Position numbers and translations under genes: made by a program. Source: Salinibacter grassmerensis (GTDB taxonomy: Bacteria; Bacteroidota; Rhodothermia; Rhodothermales; Salinibacteraceae). From it: a DNA stretch of 64,000 nt. The stretch is taken from assembly GCF_947077765.1 (NCBI RefSeq), contig NZ_CAMTTF010000008.1:54856-118855 (forward strand), read 5' to 3'. The notes beneath the pieces are model-generated. The model made no database searches. It saw nothing but the letters and a program-made list of their open reading frames with translations, and was not told the origin of the DNA. Positions 1-8,865 of this stretch are shown here, piece by piece; position 1 is the stretch's first letter; each line of letters opens with the position of its first letter.

Positions 1-1267
1 CGGTGGCGGCGTCGCCCTGCTTGCCCAGCACCTGCGCCGGACGGTACGTGGCCAGCACAAACGCCGGGTAGGCCCCCGACAAAAGGCCCACGAGCACCGC
101 AATGCCGACCGTCACCCCGACCCCGCCCGGCGTCAACAGCCCCTCTAGCTCTAGTGGGGGAAGGTCGAGCAGACTGAAGAGATAGAGGTCGTTGAAGAGG
201 GGCACGAGCCCCGCCAGCAGCAATACGGCGACCCCGGATGCGAGCAGGGCCGTGACCACCGACTCCGTCAAGAACTGCGCAACGAGTTGGGTGCGCTGCG
301 CGCCCAGTGTCTTCCGGACGCCCACCTCCCGGGCTCGCCGTAGCGACCGGGCCACCGACAAGTTCACGTAGTTGAAGATAGCGGCGAGGAGCGCGACGAC
401 TGCCAGTCCCCCCATCAGCCCAAAAATCCATCCGGGCAGTATTAGAAGGCCCGAGATCTCGTTTGCGAGGGTCGGGCTGAACCGCATGTCGTCCAGCGAC
501 TGTACCAGAAGTTGGAGATTGGACGCCACCTCCGACCGGGTCCGATTCTCAAACAGAGTTGTGGCCGCGGCCTGGAGGGTAGACGGCATTGTGTCGTCGC
601 CGAGCCGGACGTACGTGTTTTGGGTGTAGGTCTGCTTCCAGGCGTCCGGGGTGGAGGCCGTGGCGGACTCGTCGCCGGTAGAGAGGTATACGTCGGCATT
701 CACGTGGGAGGGAGCGTCGGAGGGGGAAAGGACCCCGACGACGGTGTGCTTTTCCTCTCCTTCGTGCCGGAAAGATTCGCCTACTGGGTTTGAGACGCCA
801 AACAGCTGCCGCGCCGTCTCCAGCGTCACCACAGCCGTACGGGGCCGCGACAGCGCGCCGCTCTGCGTTCCCGCCCGGAACCGGAAGCCGTCGAAGATTT
901 CCCAGAATGAATCGGTAGTCCGTATGGTCTCGGCGGTTAGGCTTTTGTTGTCGTGGACGATGAAGCTATCATCGTCCTTGTTGACGGAGGCGACGGCGTC
1001 AAGGCCCGCGACCGACTCTCGCAGGGCGGTCGGAAGCGGCCTCGGGGCCGTGGCGTAGCGCGAGCCGTCGCTCTGGTCGAGCGTCGTCACCCGGTGGATC
1101 TTCTCGCTTTCTGAATGGAAGCGATCTACCCGCCATTGCTGGCGCATGAACAGGAGTACGAGCAGGGCCACGGCGAGACTGACGGCCAGTCCGATGCCGT
1201 TAATGGCCGTAGAGCCCCGGTGCTTCCAGAGGGTGCGAACGGCCGTTTTGAGGTAGCTGCGAACCAT
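1..1267 (-). CDS. FtsX/MacB-type ABC transporter permease (3' end beyond window)
   Basis: About 422 residues are visible; the C-terminus lies before base 1. The protein opens with a short cytoplasmic helix and a first membrane segment (about residues 15-40). A large extracytoplasmic MacB-like core follows, then an FtsX domain with the hallmark stretch FNYVNLSVARS and REVGVRKTLGA. The same architecture is seen in the two complete permeases at 2897 and 5400, so the gene is a paralogue. The ATG at 1265-1267 aligns with their MLRNYLKIALR type starts. It lies 91 bp downstream of an ABC ATPase on the same strand and is probably co-transcribed with it. In this family the permease couples ATP hydrolysis to mechanotransmission or export. 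The substrate is unknown. Confidence 0.88.
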   Translation of the reverse strand, partial: MVRSYLKTAVRTLWKHRGSTAINGIGLAVSLAVALLVLLFMRQQWRVDRFHSESEKIHRVTTLDQSDGSRYATAPRPLPTALRESVAGLDAVASVNKDDDSFIVHDNKSLTAETIRTTDSFWEIFDGFRFRAGTQSGALSRPRTAVVTLETARQLFGVSNPVGESFRHEGEEKHTVVGVLSPSDAPSHVNADVYLSTGDESATASTPDAWKQTYTQNTYVRLGDDTMPSTLQAAATTLFENRTRSEVASNLQLLVQSLDDMRFSPTLANEISGLLILPGWIFGLMGGLAVVALLAAIFNYVNLSVARSLRRAREVGVRKTLGAQRTQLVAQFLTESVVTALLASGVAVLLLAGLVPLFNDLYLFSLLDLPPLELEGLLTPGGVGVTVGIAVLVGLLSGAYPAFVLATYRPAQVLGKQGDAAT

Positions 1268-1358
1268 GGGGGGCGTGTTGAACTGACGACAAACGTCTGC
1301 TGCTGCTATCTGTGGACGGGCCTCCTCGCGGATCAGGAGGGCGTTTCGGGACACACAT

Positions 1359-2063
1359 CTATCTGATCTCTTCCGCCGACTCCGCCTCGACGGGGTGGTC
1401 GGCGTCTATCCAGCCGTCGTTCAGCTTGATGATGCGCTCCCCGTAGTCCGCCAGCGTTTCCGAATGGGTCACCTGCACGATCGTCACGTCATCCTCTGTG
1501 TTCAGCCGCGTCAGGGTCTCCATAATCTCCTCGCTCTGGTCCGACTGCAGGTTCCCGGTCGGCTCGTCGGCCAGAATGACCGTGGGCTCGATGATGAGCG
1601 CCCGCGCCACGCCCACGAGTTGCTGCTGCCCCCCGGAGAGCTGGTGGGGAAACAGATCCTTCTTCGCCACGAGCCGAAACCGATCGAGCATCTCGGCCAC
1701 CTTGCTCTCGCGCTCCGACGCGGAGAGGCCCTTGTAGATGAGCGGCGTCTCCAGGTTCTCGTAGACGGTCAGGTCGTCGATCAGGTGGTAGGACTGAAAG
1801 ACGAAGCCGATCTGCGAGCGGTGAATCTCGGTCCGGCGGTCTTCGCTCATCAAGTGGACAGGGTCGCCCATGAACTCGTACGTGCCCTCGGTCGGCGCGT
1901 CGAGCAGGCCCAGGATGTGGAGCAGCGTCGTCTTGCCGGCCCCCGACGGGCCCTGAACGGTGACAAACGCCCCCGCCTCAATGTCGAGGTCAATCTGGCG
2001 GAGGACAAAGGTCTGCGAGAGGCCGTCGCGATAGGCCTTGGTGAGGTCGCGTGTACGAATCAT
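1359..2063 (-). CDS. ABC transporter ATP-binding protein (MacB/LolD type)
   Basis: A 234-residue nucleotide-binding subunit. Visible motifs are Walker [10 protein letters not shown] (38-46), Q-loop VFQSYHLID, signature LSGGQQQ (142-148), Walker B VILADEPT (162-169) and the H-loop histidine in QVTHSE. After the signature the usual Arg of QQQRVA is Leu (QQQLVG), a small deviation. The ATPase should energise the permease encoded just downstream (1-1267). Its ATG overlaps the stop of a small upstream ORF in an ATGA junction, which suggests translational coupling. A sigma-54-like promoter and paired dyads lie further upstream (2279-2394). Confidence 0.93.
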   Translation of the reverse strand: MIRTRDLTKAYRDGLSQTFVLRQIDLDIEAGAFVTVQGPSGAGKTTLLHILGLLDAPTEGTYEFMGDPVHLMSEDRRTEIHRSQIGFVFQSYHLIDDLTVYENLETPLIYKGLSASERESKVAEMLDRFRLVAKKDLFPHQLSGGQQQLVGVARALIIEPTVILADEPTGNLQSDQSEEIMETLTRLNTEDDVTIVQVTHSETLADYGERIIKLNDGWIDADHPVEAESAEEIR

Positions 2064-2230
2064 AGCAGTACCAGGAGCGAACGAGCGAGAACGGCGACGA
2101 CGGACTGTGCGGGAAGGGCCTCGGACCGCGAGCCCGCGGAGAAGAACACGGACGGCTGCACCGCGAATCTGTCAAGGACGGCCCCTAGACTCCAACTCAG
2201 GAGAACGGCCACTCTTGCCGGACGAGTCAT
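2060..2230 (-). CDS. Possible small exported or membrane peptide, 56 aa
   Basis: No family recognised. The ORF begins at the ATG at 2228-2230 with a basic N-terminus (MTRPAR), then a hydrophobic stretch (VAVLLSWSLGAVL) like a short signal or anchor segment, and ends in another hydrophobic stretch. Its TGA stop overlaps the ATG of the ABC ATPase by 4 bases (ATGA), typical of coupled genes. The start lies about 40 bases downstream of the start site predicted from the sigma-54-like promoter at 2279-2296. A longer version from 2287 would overlap that promoter. It may be chance in GC-rich DNA; only the coupling and position support it. Confidence 0.35.
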   Translation of the reverse strand: MTRPARVAVLLSWSLGAVLDRFAVQPSVFFSAGSRSEALPAQSVVAVLARSLLVLL

Positions 2231-2278
2231 GGCGTCTGTAGGGACGAAAAGGAAAAGGGCAGTTGTACCCGTGGTAGA

Positions 2279-2296
2279 GGTCAACACCTGTGCCAG
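2279..2296 (-). promoter_or_regulatory. Sigma-54-like -24/-12 promoter for the 1-2230 operon
   Basis: Read on the minus strand the site is CTGGCACAGGTGTTGACC. It matches the sigma-54 consensus TGGCACG-N4-TTGC with correct GG-to-GC spacing (10 bases) except that the -12 GC is GA. The predicted start is near 2269. Paired dyads lie about 60-110 bp upstream at 2358-2394. A gene for a GAFTGA-containing sigma-54 activator lies in the same window (10859-12292). The GA at -12 lowers confidence. Confidence 0.5.
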
Positions 2297-2309
2297 GTCT
2301 CAAAAGCCC

Positions 2310-2328
2310 GCCTCAGCGCCGCTGAGGC
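2310..2328. repeat. 19-bp perfect inverted repeat between promoter and activator dyads
   Basis: The sequence GCCTCAGCGCCGCTGAGGC is self-complementary around a central C, with 9-bp arms. It sits between the sigma-54-like promoter (2279-2296) and the dyads at 2358-2394. It could be a separate operator or a local structure. No second copy was found at the matching position upstream of the 10644-10659 promoter, so it is not a shared element of both promoters. Confidence 0.4.
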
Positions 2329-2357
2329 AAGTCTGAGTGGCACGTTCGGGCCTGAAG

Positions 2358-2394
2358 TGTGCGCATTCGCACAGCCCCCTGCGCGTCAGCGCAC
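2358..2394. promoter_or_regulatory. Paired dyad operator, probable sigma-54 activator site
   Basis: The strong dyad is TGTGCGCATTCGCACA (2358-2373), with 6-bp arms around 4 bases. A second dyad, TGCGCGTCAGCGCA (2380-2393), follows. Their centres are about 21 bp apart, two helical turns. The same arm sequence and layout recur at 10710-10746 upstream of the other sigma-54-like promoter. In both places the strong dyad is nearer the promoter. This fits an upstream activating sequence for a dimeric Fis-type HTH regulator. Confidence 0.6.
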
Positions 2395-2459
2395 GATGGA
2401 TGGAGGCGCCCGCAACTGGGCACGAAACGCCAATGCCTGTTCCCATCTGAGTCCCCGTC

Positions 2460-2744
2460 TCAGTCCCCAGCGTTCGGAGCCTCAGTGCTCTTCCTCCGCC
2501 GATGACACGTGATGGGCACGGCCCTGCCTTCCGGCACCCCGATCTGCACAAGCGACCAGTCCGAGTTGTAGTTGTCGAGGAAGGCGCGGATCTGCTCGGC
2601 CCGCTCCCCGGGCGTGACCTCAGGGCCCCAGGTGACCGTTTCGATGCGGTACTCCATCAGAAGTGTTCGCCCGCCGACCGTGACCTCCAGCTCGAGGGTC
2701 TCGTCCGCCTCGGGCATGAGGATCGGAATGCTGACTTGGCCCAT
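2460..2744 (-). CDS. Hypothetical protein, 94 aa
   Basis: No family recognised. It starts at the ATG at 2742-2744 (MGQVSIPILMPEADE). The first 70 residues are acidic and rich in beta-forming residues (LELEVTVGGRTLLMEYRIETV), like other halophile proteins here, while the last 15 are basic (CHRRRKS). It lies 152 bp downstream of the large permease on the same strand and upstream of the dyads at 2358, so it may be the last gene of the upstream operon. Codon use resembles its neighbours. Confidence 0.6.
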   Translation of the reverse strand: MGQVSIPILMPEADETLELEVTVGGRTLLMEYRIETVTWGPEVTPGERAEQIRAFLDNYNSDWSLVQIGVPEGRAVPITCHRRRKSTEAPNAGD

Positions 2745-2896
2745 GGCGTCGCCGCTATTTTGCTGTTCGCCCGCGAAGCTTGCCCATTGCTCCCCGCTGA
2801 CTGTTGGTCCGTTATTGCAAATCGGTTGTAAATCGTCGGAGCGATCCGGGCAGCACCCACGCCCGACGGCCAGCGCCTAACAGTCAACCCGTCTGC

Positions 2897-5302
2897 TCAT
2901 TCGTCGCGAAGCGTCCGGGCCGGGTCGGTCTGCGCGGCACGGACCGTCTGCGACCCGACCGCGAGGAACGCTAATACGCCCAAGCCCGCGGCACTCAGCA
3001 CGAACGGCAGCGCGCCCATCTCAATCCGGTAGGCCATGCTGCGGAGCCAAAGCCGGTTCAGCCACCACGCCAGGGGCAGGCCCAGCGCCCCCGCGGCGCC
3101 CACCAGCCACAGGAAGTCCTTCGACAACAGCCCTACGACGGAGGGCACGGTCGCGCCCAGTGCTTTCCGAATCCCGATCTCGCGGGTGCGGGTCTGCACC
3201 GTGTAGGTGGCAATGCCGAGCAGGCCCAGGCACCCGATGAGGGCGGCCAGGGCTGCCACCAGCGCCAGGACGCCCCCGGCCTCAGCGATCGGCGTCACAA
3301 CCCCGCTCCGTACGATCTCGTCGTAGCGGCGCACGTCGGGAGGGTTCACGGAATCGAACTGCTGCCACGTGCTACTCAGGGCGGTGAGGGCGGCCTGCTC
3401 CTGTGACGAGGCCACCTCGGCGATGGCGGCCCGAAACCCAGCCGGGTCGTAGCGAAACACCACCGGCTGATCCGGCGACTCCGAAAAACGGATGTAGAAG
3501 TTTGGGGTGACGGCGGCGATGCGGACCTGGCGCGTGGTGTCGCGCCGCTCCATCATCACGGGCGCGCCGAGGGCCGACTTCGCCGACTCGAACCCGAGCG
3601 TGCGGGTCGCCGCCTTGTTGGCGACGATCACCTGCCCATCTTCAAATCGCGCCTCCGACCACTCGTCGGTCGTCGTTAGGGGAACGTCGAGGATCCGAAG
3701 CGCCTCGTAGTCGGCCGGGTAGTAGATCGACGCAAAGGAATCGGCAATGTGGGCCGAGTGGAGAGACGCGGTGGTGGTGCGCCCGTCGAGGGGGAGGTTG
3801 CGCACCGCACCCACCTGCTCAACGCCGGTGACGGCCCGGGCCTCCTGCCGGAAGGGCGTCATCGGGGCGTCTTGCAACGCCACGCGCGCAACATGGTCGG
3901 TCCGGACGCCTGCATTGTCCCGCTGCTCCATGTGCTGGACCTGCTGGTAGACCAGCGCCGCGGTCACGATCACCACGATGGCAACGGTAAACTGGAGCAC
4001 CGTGAGAACCTTGCGTAGGGTCATCCAGCCCAACCCGGGCGTCTCGCTCTGCGCACTGGCCTTGAGCACCCGCGCCGGACGGAATTTCGACAGGTGCCAC
4101 GCCGGATAGAGGCCGGCCACGGCCCCCACGCCCAGCGCAAAGAGCAGGAAGGCCCCGTACACGAGCGGGCCCTGCCGCACGTCAATCTGAGCGCCGAGGG
4201 TCTGATGGATCGAGAGTTGGTTATACAGGGGCACGAGTCCCTGCAGGAGTACAAGCGCGAGGCCCAGTGCCAGCAGCGACACGATGGTGCCCTCCGCAAC
4301 AAATTGCCCCATTACCTGCCGCCGCCGGGCCCCCACAGCTTTTCGGACGCCCACCTCCCGGGCCCGCGTGAGCGACCGGGCGGTCGATAAGTTGACGTAG
4401 TTGAAGGCGGCCGCCACCAGCACCAGCAGCGCCAGAATGCCCAGAAAGTACCCGATGACTGACGGCAGCATCCCCGTCGCAATCTCGTTGGGGAGGAGCT
4501 CGCTCAGCGGCAGTGCCGAGAGGGCCTGCAGCCGGAACGCCTCCGGCGGCACGCCCTCCGCCGACGGGGGTGGCAGGTACTGCTCCTCGATCTGCCGGAG
4601 GGTCGGCGCCAGGTCGGCCGGCGTGGTGCCGGGCGCGAGGCGGAGATACGTGTAGTAGGCATAACCTCTATCCCAGTCGCTCTCAATCTCCTCGGCCCGG
4701 GTCTGCTGGAGGGTGGCGAACGAATACAGCACGTCGAAGTCCAGGTGCGACCGATAGGCGTCGCGGTCCACGACGCCAGTAACGGTGAAGGTGCCCATCT
4801 CCTTAAGCTGAAAGGTGCGGCCCATCGGGTTTTGGTCCCCGTACAGCTGGGTTTCGAAGTCCTGGGCGATCACCGCGGTGTAGGGATCACTCAAGACCTC
4901 TGCCGCCCTTCCGGCCTCCAGCTGAAAGCCAAAGAGGTCGAAGAACTGCGGCTCGGCGTAGAGGCCCTGGGCACGGAATCCGCGGTTATCCTGCGACACG
5001 TTGCGGTCGGTGCGCCGCAGACGCGTGGCCGTTTCGAGGCCCGCGACCCCGTCCCGAAGTACCGGCGCCAGTCCCGCCGGCGACGGGGCGTACGGGTCCG
5101 GATTCTCCTGATGGGTGGTCGTGACGCGATGGATGCGCTCGCTGTCGGGATGGAAGTCGTCGTGCGTCACCTGATCCCAGAAGAGCAGGCCCACGAGCAG
5201 GCAGACAGCCATCCCCGCCGCTAGGCCCACCACGTTGATGGCGGTGATGCCCTTCTGCTTCCAGAGCGTGCGGAGCGCAATCTTGAGGTAGTTGCGGAGC
5301 AT
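2897..5302 (-). CDS. FtsX/MacB-type ABC transporter permease, 801 aa
   Basis: A full-length two-FtsX-domain permease. It opens with MLRNYLKIALRTLWKQ and a membrane segment at about 18-42. An extracytoplasmic MacB-like core with the DDFHPDSERIHRV signature follows. The first FtsX domain at about 280-415 contains FNYVNLSTARS and REVGVRKAVGA. After a second periplasmic domain, a C-terminal FtsX domain at about 690-790 contains REIGIRKALGA and ends in ARTLRDE. This long permease class is common in Bacteroidota and Rhodothermota, and its substrates are mostly undefined. It lies 97 bp downstream of the next permease and probably shares a transcript with it and the ATPase at 8161. Confidence 0.92.
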   Translation of the reverse strand: MLRNYLKIALRTLWKQKGITAINVVGLAAGMAVCLLVGLLFWDQVTHDDFHPDSERIHRVTTTHQENPDPYAPSPAGLAPVLRDGVAGLETATRLRRTDRNVSQDNRGFRAQGLYAEPQFFDLFGFQLEAGRAAEVLSDPYTAVIAQDFETQLYGDQNPMGRTFQLKEMGTFTVTGVVDRDAYRSHLDFDVLYSFATLQQTRAEEIESDWDRGYAYYTYLRLAPGTTPADLAPTLRQIEEQYLPPPSAEGVPPEAFRLQALSALPLSELLPNEIATGMLPSVIGYFLGILALLVLVAAAFNYVNLSTARSLTRAREVGVRKAVGARRRQVMGQFVAEGTIVSLLALGLALVLLQGLVPLYNQLSIHQTLGAQIDVRQGPLVYGAFLLFALGVGAVAGLYPAWHLSKFRPARVLKASAQSETPGLGWMTLRKVLTVLQFTVAIVVIVTAALVYQQVQHMEQRDNAGVRTDHVARVALQDAPMTPFRQEARAVTGVEQVGAVRNLPLDGRTTTASLHSAHIADSFASIYYPADYEALRILDVPLTTTDEWSEARFEDGQVIVANKAATRTLGFESAKSALGAPVMMERRDTTRQVRIAAVTPNFYIRFSESPDQPVVFRYDPAGFRAAIAEVASSQEQAALTALSSTWQQFDSVNPPDVRRYDEIVRSGVVTPIAEAGGVLALVAALAALIGCLGLLGIATYTVQTRTREIGIRKALGATVPSVVGLLSKDFLWLVGAAGALGLPLAWWLNRLWLRSMAYRIEMGALPFVLSAAGLGVLAFLAVGSQTVRAAQTDPARTLRDE

Positions 5303-5399
5303 GGGATTTCAGACTTGGTGTTGAGGACCGAGGCGTTGTGATGCTGATGGGTTGAGGAAGCGAATCTCCTGAGCACCCACGCCCCTGAACCGGTGAATG

Positions 5400-7796
5400 C
5401 TATTCCTCCCGAAGCGCGGGGGCCGGGTCCACGAGGGCGGCGCGGATCGAGTGCACGCTCACGGTGCCGAGCGCGAGGAGTGCCACCACGATGCCGGCGC
5501 TCAGAAAGAGCCACGGCCCCAGATCCACGCGGTAGGCAAAGCCCTCCAGCCACGCCTGCGCGCCGAGATAAGCCCCCGGCGCGGCTACGACAAACGCGAT
5601 GCCGACGAGGGCGAGGAAGTCCTTCGACAGCAGGCCAAGGAGGTGGCTCATCGTCGCCCCCAGCACCTTGCGGATGCCAATTTCTTTCCGGCGCTGCCGC
5701 ACCGTGAAGGCCGCGAGTCCGAGGAGGCCCAGGCACGCCACGAACAGGGCCAGGCCCGCGAAGCCGCCGAAGATGGATGCGAGACGCCGTTCGGCCTGGT
5801 ACTGGCGCTCGAAATCTGCGTCGAGGAAGAAGTGCTCGGTCGGATACGCCGGGTAGAGATCGTTCGACGTCTGCCGCAGGTGATCGAGGGCCTGCGATGC
5901 CTGACCGGGGCCTACTCGCATCGCTGCGTACTCGTAGCCTTCGGGGGCGAAGCGCAAAAAGAGAGGCTCGATTTTTTGTCGGAGCGAGAAGTGATGGTAG
6001 TCTTCAACGACGCCTACGACCTCGTAAAGAGTCTTTTCGTTGCGGCGCATTGTCTTTCCGACCGCCGTCCTGGGGCGATCCCATCCGTTCACCTCCACAG
6101 CCGTCTCGTTGACGAGTACCGGGCGCGGATCTTTTGCACCCCGGTCCCCTGGACGAAAGCCACGTCCAGCAATGACCTCCAAGTCGAGGGTTTCCAAATA
6201 GTCCGCATCCACGTCGTACCGGCGCAGGTCGCGCGTCTCGTCGTCGGGATGTCCCTCCGGACGCACCACAATGCCGTCGGCAATCGAGCGGCCCGGCACG
6301 CCGCCCGTCACGGCGGCCCGTTGAATGCTGGGCGCGCGCGACAGCTCCTGCTTCAGCGTGCGATACTGCTGGGCGACCAATGTGTCCGGCACCGGACGCA
6401 GGTCGGCCACGAGCACCTGCTTGTCCTGAAAGCCCAGATCCTGGCCCTGCATGTACGCGAACTGGCGGAGGATCACGGCGACGCCAATCACGAGGGCCAT
6501 GGCCACGCCAAACTGAAAGACCACGAGCCCCTTACGAAGCCACTGCCGCTGCCGCGATCCGGTCAGGAAATCCTGAAGCACGCGCGCCGGCTGGAAGCGG
6601 GAGAGGACCAGGGCCGGGTAGCTCCCGGCCAGGACCCCCACCATGGTCACGCCCACGATGGCCCCTACGATTACCGTGGGGGCTGCCAACGTTGAGACCG
6701 AAAGCGTCTTTCCACTAACGGCGTTCACGAGCGGCAGGCCCACCGCCACGAGGCCCACCGCCAGAACCGCCCCGGACAGTACCGTCAAGACCGACTCGGC
6801 GAGAAACTGCCCGGCGAGGCCGCTCTGCGTGGCCCCGATCGCCTTGCGCACGCCGACCTCGCGGGCGCGGTCCATCGACCGCGCCGTCGCCAGGTTCATG
6901 AAGTTGATACACGCAACCAGCAGCACGAGGACGGCGATGCCTGCAAAGAGGGAGACAGTTTGAATGTCGCCCGATTCGCTTAGGGCATAGCGCCGGTCGG
7001 AGTGAAGGTGGATGTCTGAGACCTGCTGCAAGCTGAGAATAGACGTCATCCCAAGGACCTCCTGTACGCGCCCGCCCGTCTCTTCGTCGACGAACTGGGC
7101 GATGTCTTCCTCAAACGACTGAACGTCGGCGCCACTGGACAGAACGAGATACGTGTAGGCGTTGATGTTGCCCCAACTCTGCTGCTGAGAGTCGCTGAGG
7201 CTCGAGTACGAGAAGACGCCTTCAAACTGGAGGTGAGTATTCGCTGGTGGGTCGTCCACGATCCCTGTCACCGTGTATTCGGTCTCGTCCGCCACGATCG
7301 TCTGTCCCATCGGATCCTGGTCGCCGAAGTACGTCCTTGCGGTCCGCTCCGTCAGCACCACCGACCTCGGCGCCCGTAGCGCTGTCGAATCGCCCCGCTG
7401 CAGCGTAAACCCGAAGGATTCGAAAAGGTCGGGCTCGGCGTAGAAAAACGACCGATCCCGGTAAAACTGCGCCCCCACCTTCACGGTCGGTTCTCGGGCG
7501 TTGTGCAGCCGAACAGCCGTCTCTACCTCCGGATATTTGCGCTCTAGGATCGGGCCGACCGGCTGAGGGGTGGATGCGAGTTCTCGCACATGATCGTCTC
7601 CTTTCAGGTCCGTGACCACCCGGTGGAGCCGATCGCCTGTGGGGTGAAAGTCGTCGTAGCTGAGCTCGTCGGCCACGTAGAGCCCGATGCACGCGCACAC
7701 GGCGAGGCCCACGGCCAGTCCGAGGACGTTGATGGTCGTGTAGCCGAGGTGGCGGCGCATGCGCCGGAGCGCCACGGTGAGGTGGTTGCGGAGCAT
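5400..7796 (-). CDS. FtsX/MacB-type ABC transporter permease, 798 aa
   Basis: A paralogue of the 2897 permease with the same plan. The N-terminus is MLRNHLTVALRRMRRH plus a membrane helix. The MacB-like core has DDFHPTGDRLHRV, the first FtsX domain has INFMNLATARS and REVGVRKAIGA, and the C-terminal FtsX domain has KEIGIRKVLGA and ends PALREE. It lies 73 bp downstream of the internally deleted mini-permease (7870-8076), on the same strand as the ATPase at 8161. It is expected in the inner membrane, perhaps pairing with the 2897 permease as a heterodimer. The pairing is inferred from adjacency only. Confidence 0.92.
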   Translation of the reverse strand: MLRNHLTVALRRMRRHLGYTTINVLGLAVGLAVCACIGLYVADELSYDDFHPTGDRLHRVVTDLKGDDHVRELASTPQPVGPILERKYPEVETAVRLHNAREPTVKVGAQFYRDRSFFYAEPDLFESFGFTLQRGDSTALRAPRSVVLTERTARTYFGDQDPMGQTIVADETEYTVTGIVDDPPANTHLQFEGVFSYSSLSDSQQQSWGNINAYTYLVLSSGADVQSFEEDIAQFVDEETGGRVQEVLGMTSILSLQQVSDIHLHSDRRYALSESGDIQTVSLFAGIAVLVLLVACINFMNLATARSMDRAREVGVRKAIGATQSGLAGQFLAESVLTVLSGAVLAVGLVAVGLPLVNAVSGKTLSVSTLAAPTVIVGAIVGVTMVGVLAGSYPALVLSRFQPARVLQDFLTGSRQRQWLRKGLVVFQFGVAMALVIGVAVILRQFAYMQGQDLGFQDKQVLVADLRPVPDTLVAQQYRTLKQELSRAPSIQRAAVTGGVPGRSIADGIVVRPEGHPDDETRDLRRYDVDADYLETLDLEVIAGRGFRPGDRGAKDPRPVLVNETAVEVNGWDRPRTAVGKTMRRNEKTLYEVVGVVEDYHHFSLRQKIEPLFLRFAPEGYEYAAMRVGPGQASQALDHLRQTSNDLYPAYPTEHFFLDADFERQYQAERRLASIFGGFAGLALFVACLGLLGLAAFTVRQRRKEIGIRKVLGATMSHLLGLLSKDFLALVGIAFVVAAPGAYLGAQAWLEGFAYRVDLGPWLFLSAGIVVALLALGTVSVHSIRAALVDPAPALREE

Positions 7797-7869
7797 GGCT
7801 TTGGGGGTCTAGTGTGAAGGTTGAGGGCAGAGCACATGTCCTTGAGCACCGGGATCCCCAGAGCAGAAT

Positions 7870-8076
7870 TCATTCGTCCCGCAGCGTCGTCGCTGGGTCG
7901 GTGCGGGCGGCGCGGAGGGCGTGTACGCTTGCGGTGAGGCCGGCAATCAGGAGGGCGCCCGCGGCGGTCACCACGAAGGGAAGGGCGCCGAGCGCCAGCC
8001 CTATGATGTTGAGGACGGCGTACAGAGGACGACGTCGGATGCGTCGGAGGGCGATCGTAAGCGTATTGAGGGGCAC
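7870..8076 (-). pseudogene. Mini-permease: FtsX permease with about 700 internal residues deleted in frame
   Basis: The 68-residue reading frame joins the beginning of a permease (GTG-started VPLNTLTIALRRIRRR, then NIIGLALG in the first helix) directly to the end of one (ALPFVVTAAG, then ARTDPATTLRDE). The neighbours at 2897 and 5400 have the same two ends separated by over 700 residues; the 2897 C-terminus reads GALPFVLSAAG and TDPARTLRDE. The join lies near 7985-7990, in a Gly-Ala pair shared by both ends. No stop codon or frameshift interrupts it, so it could still make a two-helix membrane peptide. It sits between the ATPase and the 5400 permease. Confidence 0.75.
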
Positions 8077-8160
8077 GGACTGAAGTGTTCTTGTTGTGAT
8101 GGAGGGGACGAAAAACCGCTCGGTCCAAGAGGGCCAGCCCACACGTTACGCGAACACGAG

Positions 8161-8865
8161 TCAGACCCCAGGATGGGCGGCGTACTCCTGCTCGATGAAG
8201 TTTTCGGAGACGACCTTGCCATCGAACAGGTGGATGGTGCGGGCCGAGTACTCGGCGTCGGCGGGGGAGTGGGTCACCATCACGATGGTGGTGCCCGCCT
8301 CGTTGAGGTCCGAGAGCAGCTCCATCACCTGCGCGCCGTTCGTGGAGTCGAGGTTCCCGGTCGGCTCGTCGGCCAGGATCAGCTTCGGGTTGGCCACCAC
8401 CGCGCGCGCCACGGCCACCCGCTGCTGCTGGCCTCCGGACAACTGCTGCGGAAAGTGATCGCGGCGGTGGGCGATCTGCACCCGATCCAGGGCCGCCTCC
8501 ACCCGTTCGCTGCGCTCGGCGGAGGGGGTGTCGAGGTAGAGGAGGGGCAGCTCCACGTTCTCGTAGACGGTGAGCTCGTCGATCAGGTTAAAGCTCTGAA
8601 AGACGAACCCGATGTTGCCCTTCCGGAGCTTCGCGCGCTGGCGCTCGCTGCGGTCGCCGACCTCCTGCCCGTCGAACGCGTAGCGGCCCTCGGTCGGGGC
8701 GTCGAGCAGGCCGAGCACGTTGAGGAGGGTAGACTTGCCGCAGCCGGACGGGCCCATCACCGACACGAACTCGCCGGTGTCGATCTCGATGTTGACGCCG
8801 TTGAGGGCCAGGGTTTCGACCTCGTCGGTGCGGTAGACCTTCTGTAGGTTCTCGGTCTTGATCAT
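8161..8865 (-). CDS. ABC transporter ATP-binding protein (MacB/LolD type)
   Basis: A 234-residue ATPase with Walker A GPSGCGKST (38-46), Q-loop VFQSFNLID, canonical signature LSGGQQQRVAVARA, Walker B LILADEPT and H-loop MVTHSP. The stretch RTIHLFDGKVV near the end is typical of MacB and LolD ATPases. It is followed by the mini-permease and two full permeases and preceded, after 284 bp without a convincing gene, by the membrane-fusion protein. That gene set is typical of tripartite or mechanotransmitting exporters. It is probably part of the operon driven from 10644-10659. Confidence 0.94.
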   Translation of the reverse strand: MIKTENLQKVYRTDEVETLALNGVNIEIDTGEFVSVMGPSGCGKSTLLNVLGLLDAPTEGRYAFDGQEVGDRSERQRAKLRKGNIGFVFQSFNLIDELTVYENVELPLLYLDTPSAERSERVEAALDRVQIAHRRDHFPQQLSGGQQQRVAVARAVVANPKLILADEPTGNLDSTNGAQVMELLSDLNEAGTTIVMVTHSPADAEYSARTIHLFDGKVVSENFIEQEYAAHPGV

